DNA of 64,000 nucleotides from Dietzia psychralcaliphila (GCF_003096095.1 NZ_CP015453.1:3472001-3536000), one strand, 5' to 3'. Shown: positions 51,987 to 60,790, counted from the stretch's first letter. A program made the numbers and translations. Notes: generated from the sequence alone by a model not told the origin.

Positions 51987-52814
51987 ATGCCCCGCCACCG
52001 GCTCACCCTTGATGCGCGTTCGCCGTCGATCATCGTCCCGCTCACGGGACGCGACCTCACGGAGCTCGACGAGCAGATCGGGGCGCTGAACGCCGCTGGC
52101 GCCGAGTTCGGTGGGACTCCCCCAGCGGGAACCAGCCCCAATGCAGTCCAGCTGTTCGACGTCGTGGAGTGGCGTGTCGACTTCTACGAGCCGTTCACCG
52201 CCGGGGCCGGGAGTGATCCCTCCCCGGCGGTGGAGGCCCTGGAGCGGATCTCGGCGCAGCTGCCGGGGCTGCCGGTCCTGGCGACGTTCCGCACCCGCGC
52301 CGAGGGAGGAGACGCGGAGATCTCACCGGAGGCCTATCTCGCGCTGGCAGAGGCGCTCGCCTCGACAGGTCTGGCGGCGGCGATCGACGTCGAGTACCGT
52401 CACGCGCTCGCCGGGGACGCGATCGCCGCTGCTCACAGGCACCACACCCCGGTGGTGGCGTCCACTCACGACTTCGCCGAGACCCCGCCGGCAGAGGAGA
52501 TCGTGGCGCGGCTCGCCGCCATGGAGGACGCAGGGGCGGACGTGGCCAAGATCGCCGTGACTCCACGCTCCGCGGCAGATGTGGTGACCCTCTTGTCGGC
52601 CACCGAGCAACGATTCCGGGTGGCCGGCATCCCGCTGATCACCATGTCCATGGGCGGACTCGGGGCCGTCACGCGGCTCGGCGGCGGCACCTTCGGCTCC
52701 TCGGCCACGTTCGCCACCGTGGGCGCGGCCTCGGCACCCGGCCAGCTCCCGGCCGAGGGGGTCCGCAGCGCACTGGACCTGCTCCGGACCGGGTCAGCTC
52801 CGGGCCTGCTCTGA
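51987..52814 (+). CDS. aroD: Type I 3-dehydroquinate dehydratase
   Basis: 275 residues. Class I aldolase-type enzyme of the shikimate pathway: FDVVEWRVDFYEP (substrate-binding Glu/Arg), LATFRTRAEGG, the base in VASTHDFAETP (His), the Schiff-base Lys in GADVAKIAVTPRS, and the C-terminal SMGGLGAVTRLGGGTFGSSATFA with SAPGQ. Most actinobacteria use the unrelated type II enzyme (AroQ), so a type I form here is notable; corynebacteria also have it. It is not in an aro operon. Confidence 0.93.
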   Translation: MPRHRLTLDARSPSIIVPLTGRDLTELDEQIGALNAAGAEFGGTPPAGTSPNAVQLFDVVEWRVDFYEPFTAGAGSDPSPAVEALERISAQLPGLPVLATFRTRAEGGDAEISPEAYLALAEALASTGLAAAIDVEYRHALAGDAIAAAHRHHTPVVASTHDFAETPPAEEIVARLAAMEDAGADVAKIAVTPRSAADVVTLLSATEQRFRVAGIPLITMSMGGLGAVTRLGGGTFGSSATFATVGAASAPGQLPAEGVRSALDLLRTGSAPGLL

Positions 52815-52905
52815 CCCGCACCCGGTTTAACCACCGGACCTGACCACTGGATCTGCCTACCGGATCACGGCCCCGCAGCCGCGAACCGGGAGAACTGAAA
52901 TGCGG

Positions 52906-53847
52906 TCACGGCCTGGCCGGGGCCACGCCGTCACGCTCACGCGCGTCACGCCGCCCGCTCCGGCGCGCGAGGGCCACCAGCTCCCCCGCCGGTCCGGACA
53001 ACTGTCGGGGCGGTCGCCACACCGCCCGCAGCTCGCGGTTCAGCTCGAGTCCCTCGACGTGGATGGCACGCAACTCGCCGGACGCCACCTGGTCGGCCAC
53101 GGCGAGGGAGCTCATCACCGCCGGGCCCACGCCGTCGAGGACGCTGGTCCTGATGGCCGCCGCGCTCGCGAGTTCGAGAAGCGGCTCGGCGCGCTCGTAC
53201 TCCTCGAGAGCCCGGTCCAGCGTGGTCCGTGTGCCGGATCCCGGCTCCCGCACCACGAGCCGCGTGGCCGCGAGCTCCGCGATGGTCGGTGGAATACGTC
53301 GACGCGCCCACGCATGGGACGGCGACGCCACCACCACGAGACGGTCCCGCGCGACGGTGCTCGTGTGCAGGTCGCGGGGCAGGGTAGGCGACTCCACGAA
53401 CCCGACGTCACACGTGCCGTCCAGAACGAGCTCGGTCACCCGGACCGAGTTGTGGACCTGCAGGTGTATGCCAACCTCCGGCCGCGAACCCCGGAGCGCC
53501 GCCAGCCAGCGCGGCATCAACTGCTCGGCGACCGTCATACTCGCCCCCACGGTCAACGTCGCCGACCGCTCGGTCTGCAGACTCTCCGCCACGTCGAGCA
53601 ACCGGGCCGCCTCCGCGAGAACCCGACGCGCCCAGTGGGCGATCACCGTGCCGTGCGGCGTCAACGTCGCACCTCGTGGGTGCCTCCGCAGCAACGGCGT
53701 CCCGAAGTGCCGTTCGAGTTGCTTGACCGCCCTGCTCGCGTTGGGTTGCGCCATGCCCACCCGCCTCGCTGCCGCGCTGAGACTCCCGTGCTCGTCGACT
53801 CCGACCAGCAGCTCGAGGACGACGAGGTCGGGCCAGGTCCGTGTCAT
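52906..53847 (-). CDS. LysR family transcriptional regulator
   Basis: 313 residues. N-terminal helix-turn-helix LELLVGVDEHGSLSAAARRVGMAQPNASRAVKQLER, then a periplasmic-binding-protein-like effector domain (about 95-300). It is divergent from the YeiH gene, an arrangement seen across bacteria (yeiE-yeiH type), so it most likely controls YeiH and itself. The ATG at 53847 has TATGCT 6 nt upstream, leaderless layout. Confidence 0.93.
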   Translation of the reverse strand: MTRTWPDLVVLELLVGVDEHGSLSAAARRVGMAQPNASRAVKQLERHFGTPLLRRHPRGATLTPHGTVIAHWARRVLAEAARLLDVAESLQTERSATLTVGASMTVAEQLMPRWLAALRGSRPEVGIHLQVHNSVRVTELVLDGTCDVGFVESPTLPRDLHTSTVARDRLVVVASPSHAWARRRIPPTIAELAATRLVVREPGSGTRTTLDRALEEYERAEPLLELASAAAIRTSVLDGVGPAVMSSLAVADQVASGELRAIHVEGLELNRELRAVWRPPRQLSGPAGELVALARRSGRRDARERDGVAPARP

Positions 53848-53853
53848 GCCGTC

Positions 53854-53859
53854 AGCATA
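53854..53859 (-). promoter_or_regulatory. -10 box (TATGCT), leaderless layout, for the LysR gene
   Basis: On the minus strand TATGCT ends 6 nt before the LysR ATG; it overlaps one arm of the dyad at 53857-53880. Confidence 0.5.
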
Positions 53860-53880
53860 TGACTGTCGGCTCAGTCATAT
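53857..53880. promoter_or_regulatory. Probable LysR binding dyad
   Basis: ATATGAC (53857-53863) and GTCATAT (53874-53880) are exact reverse complements with a 10-nt centre, and a second dyad GATAT-N6-ATATC lies at 53887-53902. Both sit in the short divergent gap between lysR and yeiH, the normal place for LysR regulator sites. Confidence 0.7.
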
Positions 53881-53948
53881 CTTCTTGATATGTTTCGATA
53901 TCGGATCGGGGACTACCGGACGGGACCCCGGTGCTCGACCCTGGAGAC

Positions 53949-54962
53949 ATGATCGGCGACCTGTCCACCCGCCCGCGCGGGCTCGCTCCCGGGGTCGCCG
54001 TCGCTCTCGCGGGCATGGCCGTGGCGATCTGGACCAGCCGCCTGGTCCCGGCCCTCAACCCGATGCTCGTCGCGATCGTGCTCGGTGCCGTGCTCGGCAA
54101 CTCAATCCGCCTACCTCCGGGAGTCGGCGCCGGCCTGGCCTTCTCCGCCCGGACGCTGTTGCGGGTCGGCATAGCGCTGCTCGGCCTGCAGCTCCTGTTC
54201 GGCGACATCGCGGCGCTCGGCTGGCAGGTCATCGCGCTCGTCGTCGTCATCGTCGGGCTGGGCATCGCCGGCACCGTCATCCTGGGCGGCGCGCTCGGAC
54301 TCGGCTGGACGCAGCGACTACTCATCGCCTGCGGATTCTCGATCTGCGGCGCCGCGGCGGTCGCGGCGGTGGACAGCGTCACCGAGGCCGACGAGGAGGA
54401 GGTGCTCACCGCGGTGACCCTCGTCGTCATCTTCGGCACCGCCATGATCCTCGCCGTTCCACTGCTGTCGAGTGCGCTGCACCTGTCGGACACCGCGGCG
54501 GGGATGTGGGCCGGTGGATCCATCCACGAGGTCGCCCAGGTGGTCGCGGCGGGAGGCGCCATCGGCGGCACCGCTCTCGGCGTGGCGACCGTCGTCAAGC
54601 TCGCGCGCGTCCTCCTGCTCGCCCCCGTGGTGACGGCGATCAGCATCCATCGGCGACGACTCGCAGGGGCGGGCGGGCACGCGACCAGACCGCCGATGGT
54701 CCCCGCGTTCGTCGTCGCGTTCATCGCGTGCGTCTGTGTGCGGTCGTCCGGAATCCTCCCCGAGGGGATCCTCGACGCCGCCTCGCTCGCGCAGACCGTG
54801 CTGCTCACGTGTGCGATGTTCGCGCTCGGTGTCGGCGTCCGCGTCGCCACCATGCGGAGGGTGGGCGCGCGGCCGGTCGTCCTGGCCGCCGCGTCCACCG
54901 TGTGGGTGGCGGGCATCGCGCTCGCGGGGGTCCTCCTGATCGGTCCCGTGCCCGCCGGGTGA
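53949..54962 (+). CDS. YeiH family (UPF0324) putative sulfate exporter
   Basis: 337 residues with about ten membrane segments. UPF0324 signatures: LNPMLVAIVLGAVLGNSIRLP near 30, LLRVGIALLGLQL, CGFSICGAAAVAAVDSVTEADEEE and GMWAGGSIHEVAQVVAAGG. Members such as YeiH of E. coli are annotated as sulfate exporters and linked to sulfur metabolism. ATG at 53949 has CTGGAG 8 nt upstream; a GTG at 53931 is the alternative. Convergent with the SRPBCC gene. Confidence 0.9.
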   Translation: MIGDLSTRPRGLAPGVAVALAGMAVAIWTSRLVPALNPMLVAIVLGAVLGNSIRLPPGVGAGLAFSARTLLRVGIALLGLQLLFGDIAALGWQVIALVVVIVGLGIAGTVILGGALGLGWTQRLLIACGFSICGAAAVAAVDSVTEADEEEVLTAVTLVVIFGTAMILAVPLLSSALHLSDTAAGMWAGGSIHEVAQVVAAGGAIGGTALGVATVVKLARVLLLAPVVTAISIHRRRLAGAGGHATRPPMVPAFVVAFIACVCVRSSGILPEGILDAASLAQTVLLTCAMFALGVGVRVATMRRVGARPVVLAAASTVWVAGIALAGVLLIGPVPAG

Positions 54963-54991
54963 GACGGGATCCGCCGCCGATGTGGCGTGCC

Positions 54992-55432
54992 TCAGCCGTA
55001 CCGGCGCAGGACCTCGTCCCGCAGGCCCGTGGTGGCCACGTCGGCGATGTGCTTCTGCGCCTTCTTGACCACGGGGCCCGGCAACTTGATCTTCAGATCC
55101 ACCTCGAGGTCAAAGACCACCTCGGTGGTGCCGTCCCCGTTGTCGGTGAGCACGTACCGGGCGTTCTGGATCTTCTGGGAACCGCTCTCGACCAGGGACC
55201 AGCTCACCTCGCCGTCGTACCACTCGTAGCGCACGACCATCTCGTCGGTGACGCCGTACTGGGCCACCTTCTCCCACACGACGATCGGCCACCCCTCGTC
55301 GTCGGCCTCCCTGATCTCGACCGCACGGTGGGCACTCGACCAGTCGACGAGGGAGCCGACGTCGGCCAGGACCTCCATGATCTCGGAGACGCCGGCCTCG
55401 ATCTTCACAACGGACTGCACTGACACTGCCAT
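54992..55432 (-). CDS. SRPBCC (cyclase/dehydrase-like) family protein
   Basis: 146 residues. Single START/SRPBCC domain: VSVQSVVKIEAGVSEIMEVLADV at the N-terminus, VRYEWYDGEVSWSLVESGSQKI and FDLEVDLKIKLPGPVVKKAQKHIAD at the C-terminus. It resembles mycobacterial polyketide-cyclase-like proteins of unknown ligand. TAGCTT lies 7 nt before the ATG. Confidence 0.9.
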   Translation of the reverse strand: MAVSVQSVVKIEAGVSEIMEVLADVGSLVDWSSAHRAVEIREADDEGWPIVVWEKVAQYGVTDEMVVRYEWYDGEVSWSLVESGSQKIQNARYVLTDNGDGTTEVVFDLEVDLKIKLPGPVVKKAQKHIADVATTGLRDEVLRRYG

Positions 55433-55439
55433 GGCGGGA

Positions 55440-55445
55440 AAGCTA
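55440..55445 (-). promoter_or_regulatory. -10 box (TAGCTT), leaderless layout
   Basis: On the minus strand TAGCTT ends 7 nt before the ATG at 55432. Confidence 0.6.
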
Positions 55446-55480
55446 CCCGCGTGGGGCTGTTCCGGGAGGAGGATCAGGAC

Positions 55481-56125
55481 ATGAGTTCGGGATCGTCAGC
55501 CCCTGATACCCGGCGCCACCGGAAGGTGGCGCTGCTGCGCGGGATCAATGTCGGCAAGGGCGGCCGGATCGCCATGCGCGACCTGCGGGCGTGCACCGAG
55601 GCCGCCGGCGGGACCGCGGTGACGACCGTCCTGGCCACCGGCAACGTGCTCGTCACCGACCCCAGGCCGGTGTCCGAGCTGCGCGCGGCTCTCGAGGCCG
55701 CATACGCGGAGCGGTTCGGCTACGGGGCGGTGGTGCAGGTCGTCACCCTCGATTCGCTGTCGGCGGCGGTGGCGGCCTACCCCTTCGACACGCTGGAGGA
55801 ACACCACGACTACGTGGTGTTCTCCGACGACCCGGTGGTGACGACCCGGGTGACGCAGGCGATGCGCGCGGCGATCGAGGGGGCCGCTCTCGAGGCCGGG
55901 GCCGAGGCCATCAACGGAGAAACCGACGCGGCCGGTCACGCGAGCGACCTGGCGGTTGCCGGCACCGAGGCGGTCGCCGAAGGGCCGGGCTGCGTGTACT
56001 GGCGGGTCGCGAAGGGCTCGACGCTCTCCTCCGACGCCGCCAAGGTGCTCGACAGACGGGACAACAAGCGTCACCTCACCACGAGGAACGTCAGGACCCT
56101 GACCAGGATCCTCGCCGCCGGCTGA
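55481..56125 (+). CDS. DUF1697 domain protein
   Basis: 214 residues. DUF1697: KVALLRGINVGKGGRIAMRDLRAC at the N-terminus, TVLATGNVLVTD, and the conserved C-terminal block VYWRVAKGSTLSSDAAKVLDRR... KRHLTTRNVRTLTRI. Function unknown. ATG at 55481 has GGAGGA 9 nt upstream; a start at 55451 would add 10 residues. Convergent with the 38-aa ORF. Confidence 0.88.
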   Translation: MSSGSSAPDTRRHRKVALLRGINVGKGGRIAMRDLRACTEAAGGTAVTTVLATGNVLVTDPRPVSELRAALEAAYAERFGYGAVVQVVTLDSLSAAVAAYPFDTLEEHHDYVVFSDDPVVTTRVTQAMRAAIEGAALEAGAEAINGETDAAGHASDLAVAGTEAVAEGPGCVYWRVAKGSTLSSDAAKVLDRRDNKRHLTTRNVRTLTRILAAG

Positions 56126-56164
56126 ACCCGGAGCCGTGGGCCGACCGGTCACGCCGGTGAGGCG

Positions 56165-56281
56165 TCAGGGACCCTCGACGGATGCACCGATGGTGTCGAC
56201 GAAGCCCGCGAGGGGCCCGAAGACCGCCGGGAAGATCCCGTCCCAGAAGGTCTGCAGCTGGCTGAAGTCGAAAATGGGCAT
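56165..56281 (-). CDS. Small 38-residue hydrophobic acidic protein
   Basis: 38 residues: MPIFDFSQLQTFWDGIFP at the start and FVDTIGASVEGP at the end. It has no Lys or Arg, is rich in Phe/Ile/Gly, and can form an amphipathic helix. AGGAG lies 9 nt before the ATG, a better ribosome-binding site than many long genes here have. Size, composition and the organism suggest a PorA/PorH-type cell-wall channel peptide of mycolata or a small membrane toxin. No homologue is certain. The reverse-strand DUF2599 gene starts 159 bp away. Confidence 0.6.
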   Translation of the reverse strand: MPIFDFSQLQTFWDGIFPAVFGPLAGFVDTIGASVEGP

Positions 56282-56439
56282 GAGTAGCGCTCCTCGCACG
56301 GGGGCGGCGTACGGGCTCTCCGCGGCCACCGGGTTTCCCCGGAACACAGGATCGCGGCAGGGACGCCGGTCGCGCAACCCCGTGCACCCCGCGAGTCTCC
56401 GAACGGGTCTGGGATCCACCGCCTGGCAGACTGCCATCG

Positions 56440-56952
56440 ATGCGCCCTGATTCCGTCCGATCGTTCGTGGCCGCCGCGGCACTGCTCGCGATCGCGGCCA
56501 CGTCGGGGTGCTCAAATACCGGGACAGGTCCGGAGGCGGGACCTTCGGTGGAGGAGGACACCTCGTCGTCGTCGCGGATCGTGCCACCACCGGCCGCGCC
56601 CTCACGACCGGGGCCCCCACCGGTCACACCTCCACCGTCGACTCCGGTCCCGCTCATCGTCTCGGCCACGTGGGCGGACTCCGACTTCGGCGTCACGCTG
56701 AAGGTCGCGCCCACCCCGGCGGGCCGTGAGGCGTGGGGCGCCCTCGACGCGGACGCGGCCTGGCAGGAGGTGCTGCAGCTCGCCCCGGACGCGGACACCC
56801 CCGGTATGCGGGAGCAGTTCGACTGCCACTGGACGTGGGCGCGGATCCTCGAGCCGGACAAGCCCACCTGGAATCTGGAGCCGTGGCGTCCGGTGGTGGC
56901 GGACGAGCAGATGCTGGCCGAGGGCTGCAACCCGGGAGGGCCGGAGGTGTGA
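56440..56952 (+). CDS. DUF2599 domain lipoprotein
   Basis: 170 residues. Signal peptide with lipobox ATSGC (Cys near 24), a Pro-rich linker (PPPAAPSRPGPPPVTPPPST), then DUF2599: IVSATWADSDFGVTLKVAPTPAGR, then AWQEVLQLAPDADTPGMREQFDCHW and TWNLEPWRPVVADEQMLAEGCNPG with a Cys pair. A secreted mycolata protein of unknown function. CAGACT lies 7 nt before the ATG. Confidence 0.9.
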   Translation: MRPDSVRSFVAAAALLAIAATSGCSNTGTGPEAGPSVEEDTSSSSRIVPPPAAPSRPGPPPVTPPPSTPVPLIVSATWADSDFGVTLKVAPTPAGREAWGALDADAAWQEVLQLAPDADTPGMREQFDCHWTWARILEPDKPTWNLEPWRPVVADEQMLAEGCNPGGPEV

Positions 56953-56977
56953 GCCCGACGCCTCGCCGGGTTCGGGT

Positions 56978-58381
56978 TCACGCACTGACGATGGCTCGAC
57001 GCGGCGTGGCCGCAGGCCGGTCCCGGTCCGGATCCCGCGGCCCCGCCGCGCCTCCCCGGGCCCGCGGACCCGGCCCGTTGAAGGACCGCCGGACCAGGCC
57101 CGCACACAGTTCGTCCAACCAGCCCCCCACCGACTCGCGGGCCCGGGCGGTGTCCGGGTAGCGGCATCGCACGTGCAGTCCGGAGCCGTTGACCACGAAC
57201 CACACCATCACCCCGTCCGTGCGGATCGCCGCGGACACGTGCTGCGGGCCCAGGCTCAGGTCCACGTCGATCGGCAGCCGCCGGTGGTCCAGCCACGAGA
57301 TGGCGAACATCCCGGGCGTGTGCGGCATCCCGCCGTACGGTTCGAGGATCGGGCCCAGGGCGTGGGAGCCCAGCTCGACGGCGTCACGGACCGCCGCGGC
57401 GCAGGCGCGAGGATCGGGGTCGGAGCATTCGATCACCGAGTTGGTGATGAACCATCCCACGGAGTCGTGCCACCGCTCGTGGTGGCGTGAGTGCACGGGC
57501 AGCACCGCCCGCAGGCCCACCCCGGCACGCCGGCGGAACACGGCCGTCATCTCCGCCATCGCCAGGGCGATCATCCGCACGCCGCCCGCCGCCGCCTCGC
57601 GCTCGAGCGCGGCCACGCCGTCCGGGTCCAACACGTCGCGCACCTCCACCACCTCCTCCCGCGGGGTCGACAGGTCACCCAGGTCGAGCGGGAAGACCGG
57701 CATCCCGCCATCGGCGAGGATCTCCGCCCACCTGCCGTGCACCCGGGGCGGGGCGGGGGGTCGCTCCGCCAGCTCCCTGGTGTGCTCGGCGAACGCGGCC
57801 GCCGGGGCCAGGCAGGTGCCCGGTTCGAGGCCGCACGCGAGGTCGTCCAGGCACGAACTGAAGTCCCGCAGCAGGACCAGCAACGACCACGCGTCCACGT
57901 GCGAGTGGTCCAGGCCGATCACCACCACCGGCCGCTCGTCCCCGTCCTCCGGCTCCACCAGGCACAGTGCGTGGGACGGCGTCGCGAACGGGCAGCAGGC
58001 CTGATCGAACACCCGGCGCAGCACCGCGCGGGGGTCCTCGTCCGGCCCGGCCGGCGGCACCTGCCAGCCGAGCGGGTGCACGGTGACGGGGCGGAGCCGC
58101 AGCTCGTCGTCGCCCTTCTCTCCCCCCTCGAGCACCGTCCGCAGGGTCCCGTGCCGGGCGACCACGGCGAGCCACGCCCGCGCCACCTGATCGCGGTCGG
58201 CGGGGAACGGCAGGGCAAACGCCACCGCCATCCACGACCCGGCGCGACGGCCGAGCGAGGCGTGGCGCGCCTGGTCGAAGGACGGCGGCGTGTCCTCGCC
58301 CTGAACTGGGGTGATGTGTGTCGCAAACCGGTGCACGACGCCGGACGGGAGCGACATCCGCGTTACGGTGGTGAGCCTCAT
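56978..58381 (-). CDS. PapA-like condensation-domain acyltransferase
   Basis: 467 residues. Condensation/acyltransferase fold: start with LPSGVVHRFATHITPVQGE, the catalytic HxxxD motif as His159/Asp163 in GLDHSHVDAWSLLVL, and the latch region SVGWFITNSVIECSDP and SWLDHRRLPIDVDLSLGPQHVSA. The H-x3-D-x-W form is that of mycobacterial PapA/Chp acyltransferases that esterify trehalose or phthiocerol lipids. No PKS or Chp partner is next to it. The tail is Arg/Pro/Gly-rich. TACCGT lies 7 nt before the ATG. Confidence 0.88.
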   Translation of the reverse strand: MRLTTVTRMSLPSGVVHRFATHITPVQGEDTPPSFDQARHASLGRRAGSWMAVAFALPFPADRDQVARAWLAVVARHGTLRTVLEGGEKGDDELRLRPVTVHPLGWQVPPAGPDEDPRAVLRRVFDQACCPFATPSHALCLVEPEDGDERPVVVIGLDHSHVDAWSLLVLLRDFSSCLDDLACGLEPGTCLAPAAAFAEHTRELAERPPAPPRVHGRWAEILADGGMPVFPLDLGDLSTPREEVVEVRDVLDPDGVAALEREAAAGGVRMIALAMAEMTAVFRRRAGVGLRAVLPVHSRHHERWHDSVGWFITNSVIECSDPDPRACAAAVRDAVELGSHALGPILEPYGGMPHTPGMFAISWLDHRRLPIDVDLSLGPQHVSAAIRTDGVMVWFVVNGSGLHVRCRYPDTARARESVGGWLDELCAGLVRRSFNGPGPRARGGAAGPRDPDRDRPAATPRRAIVSA

Positions 58382-58388
58382 GCACCGC

Positions 58389-58394
58389 ACGGTA
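58389..58394 (-). promoter_or_regulatory. -10 box (TACCGT), leaderless layout
   Basis: On the minus strand TACCGT ends 7 nt before the ATG at 58381. Confidence 0.5.
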
Positions 58395-58426
58395 GGAGCG
58401 GCGTGTTACGGGGAAAGGCGCGGATT

Positions 58427-59230
58427 GTGACGACGACGAGACGGCCGCACACCCTGGTCGGCGGGAGCGGGAACGCACTCGACCACGACCTCAGGGGCGA
58501 CGGACTCCCGGTGGTGCAGCTTCACGGCCTGTCCTCGAGCCGGCGACGCGACGAGGTGTTCGGGCTGGACCTCACGGCGGGCCGGGACGGTCTGCGGGTG
58601 CTGCGCTACGACGCCCTAGGCCACGGCCGGTCACCGGGCTCCGCCGACCCCGCGGACTACACGTGGCCGGCGCTGGCCCGAGACCTACTGGCGCTGCTGG
58701 ACGAGGTCTTCCCGGGTCGGCCCGTGCACGGGGTGGGCCAGTCGATGGGGGCGGCCACCCTGCTCACCGCGGCCGTGGCCGAGCCGGACCGGCTCGCCTC
58801 GCTCACGCTGGGGATCCCGCCGACCGCCTGGGAATGGCGTCGCGAGCAGGCGGCGCTCTACGACCTGGCCGCCCGGCAGGTCGAACGCTGGGGCGGGGCC
58901 CGCTGGGCCGAGAAGACCCGGCAGCCGCCCACCTCCCCGGCGATCGACCCCGACCGCCCGTTCACCGTCCCGGACGTCGCGGACGAGTGGTTGCCGGCGG
59001 CGTTCCGGGGCGCGGCCCTCACGGACTTCCCGTCGCGTGACGAGGTCGCGAGGGTCTCCGCTCCGGCACTCCTGCTGGCCTGGCCGGACGACGCCTCACA
59101 CCCACTCGCGGTGGCCGAGGAGCTGCTCGACCTGCTTCCGGAGGCCCGACTCGAGGTGGCGCGCACACCCGCCGAGGTGGCGGCGTGGCCGCGGCAGGTG
59201 GGGGATTTCGTGCGAGGATACGGCGGCTGA
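58427..59230 (+). CDS. Alpha/beta hydrolase
   Basis: 267 residues. LPVVQLHGLSSSRRRDE near the oxyanion site, LRYDALGHGRSPG, nucleophile HGVGQSMGAATLL with the Ser in GQSMG near 106, acidic residue in LLAWPDDASHPL near 225, and a C-terminal His in PRQVGDFVRGY unclear (no obvious catalytic His motif). Substrate unknown. GTG start with AAAGG 8 nt upstream. Divergent from the PapA-like gene. Confidence 0.85.
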   Translation: MTTTRRPHTLVGGSGNALDHDLRGDGLPVVQLHGLSSSRRRDEVFGLDLTAGRDGLRVLRYDALGHGRSPGSADPADYTWPALARDLLALLDEVFPGRPVHGVGQSMGAATLLTAAVAEPDRLASLTLGIPPTAWEWRREQAALYDLAARQVERWGGARWAEKTRQPPTSPAIDPDRPFTVPDVADEWLPAAFRGAALTDFPSRDEVARVSAPALLLAWPDDASHPLAVAEELLDLLPEARLEVARTPAEVAAWPRQVGDFVRGYGG

Positions 59231-59305
59231 TCGGCGGGACTCCGGGGACCTCCGGGCGGGCCTTCCGGTGGCAACCCGACGGAACACGGCCGCACACTGG
59301 GCCCC

Positions 59306-60724
59306 ATGCGCGAGACACAACGGAAGATCATCGACGCCCTCGGCGTCCGTCCCGAGATAGATCCCGCCGACGAGGTGGAGCGCCGGGTGCGGTTCCTGGC
59401 CGACTACCTGACCGCCAGCGGCGCGAAGGGCTTCGTCCTGGGGATCTCGGGCGGGGTGGACTCCTCACTGGCGGGGCGCCTGTCGCAGCTGGCCGCCGAG
59501 AGAGTCCGGTCCGACGGTGGTGACGCCGTCTTCGTGGGCATGCGCCTGCCGTACCGCGTGCAGCACGACGAGCACGACGCCGTCGCGGCCCTGGAGTTCG
59601 TGGCGGCGGACGAGTCCCTCACGGTCGACGTGGCGCCCGGCGTGGACGCGCTGAACGGGGAGATCCGGCAGGCCACCGGCGAGGAGCTGACCGACTTCAC
59701 CAAGGGCAACACCAAGGCCCGCCACCGCATGGTCACGCAGTACGCCGTGGCCGGCGACCGCGGGCTCCTGGTGATCGGCGCCGACCATGCGGCCGAGAAC
59801 GTCACCGGGTTCTTCACCAAGTTCGGTGACGGCGCCGCAGATCTCCTTCCGCTGTCCGGTTTGGACAAACGCCAGGTCCGGGCCCTGCTCCGTCACCTGG
59901 AGGCGCCGCAACAGTTGTGGGACAAGGTGCCGACCGCCGACCTGCTCGACGACGCCGAGGGCCAGACCGACGAGGCCGAGCTGGGGATCGGTTACGACGC
60001 CATCGACGACTACCTCGAGGGACGCGAGGTCCCCGTCCGGGCCGCCGAGACGATCGAGGCGGCATGGCACGGCAACCGCCACAAGCGCACCACCCCGGTC
60101 GAGGTGACCGACACCTGGTGGCGGCCGACCGGGCAGCCGGATGAGCCGACCGGCGAGGGAACGGCTCTTGTCGTGATCGACATGCAGAACTCCTACTTCG
60201 AGTTCCCCGAGCTGGCGGCGGTGCGCGACGAACTGGTCGGATCGATCAACGAGCTCATCCGCGCCGCCCACGACGCCGACCGCCCGGTGGTCCTGGTGCG
60301 GACCGAGCACGCCGAGGACGGCTCCACCTGGACCCTCAACATGCGCGAGGACGACCAGGGCTTCGCGTTCCCCGGCACCGAGCAGGCCCGGTTCCTCGAC
60401 GGACTGGCGACCGGCGGCCACGTGGAGGTGGTCAAGACCCGGGACAGCGCGTTCTTCAAGACCAGCCTGAGAGCCGAGCTGGACAGGCTCGGCGCGAGCC
60501 GACTGCTCGTGTGCGGGGTGTCAACGCACAGCTGCGTGGCGCAGACCGCCATCGACGGCTTCGCCGAGAACCTCCACGTGGCCGTGGCCCGCGGCGCCGT
60601 CTCGTCGGACAACTCCCCGTTGTCCGAGGCGCTCCTGGAGTTCCTGCACGACCAGATGCGTCAGCCGCTGCTGGACCAGACGCAGAGCCTGGAGTTGCTG
60701 CGCACCGGCCACTGGCCCGACTGA
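59306..60724 (+). CDS. nadE: NAD+ synthetase (NadE) fused to an isochorismatase-family hydrolase
   Basis: 472 residues in one frame. Residues 1-275 are ammonia-dependent NAD+ synthetase: PP-loop [13 protein letters not shown] at 47-59, [43 protein letters not shown] and [10 protein letters not shown], i.e. a complete NadE core without a glutaminase domain. Residues 286-472 are an isochorismatase-like cysteine hydrolase with the triad Asp292 (VVIDMQN), Lys377 (VVKTRDSAF) and Cys410 ([10 protein letters not shown]). The canonical PncA metal site is missing. NadE joins NaAD and ammonia to make NAD; the second domain might release ammonia. CACACT lies 7 nt before the ATG. Confidence 0.93.
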   Translation: MRETQRKIIDALGVRPEIDPADEVERRVRFLADYLTASGAKGFVLGISGGVDSSLAGRLSQLAAERVRSDGGDAVFVGMRLPYRVQHDEHDAVAALEFVAADESLTVDVAPGVDALNGEIRQATGEELTDFTKGNTKARHRMVTQYAVAGDRGLLVIGADHAAENVTGFFTKFGDGAADLLPLSGLDKRQVRALLRHLEAPQQLWDKVPTADLLDDAEGQTDEAELGIGYDAIDDYLEGREVPVRAAETIEAAWHGNRHKRTTPVEVTDTWWRPTGQPDEPTGEGTALVVIDMQNSYFEFPELAAVRDELVGSINELIRAAHDADRPVVLVRTEHAEDGSTWTLNMREDDQGFAFPGTEQARFLDGLATGGHVEVVKTRDSAFFKTSLRAELDRLGASRLLVCGVSTHSCVAQTAIDGFAENLHVAVARGAVSSDNSPLSEALLEFLHDQMRQPLLDQTQSLELLRTGHWPD

Positions 60725-60756
60725 GCTGCGCGATCGGGCGGTTCAGTCGGGCCAGT

Positions 60757-60790
60757 GGCCGGGCGGCTCAGCGGGAGCCGGCCGGGCGGC

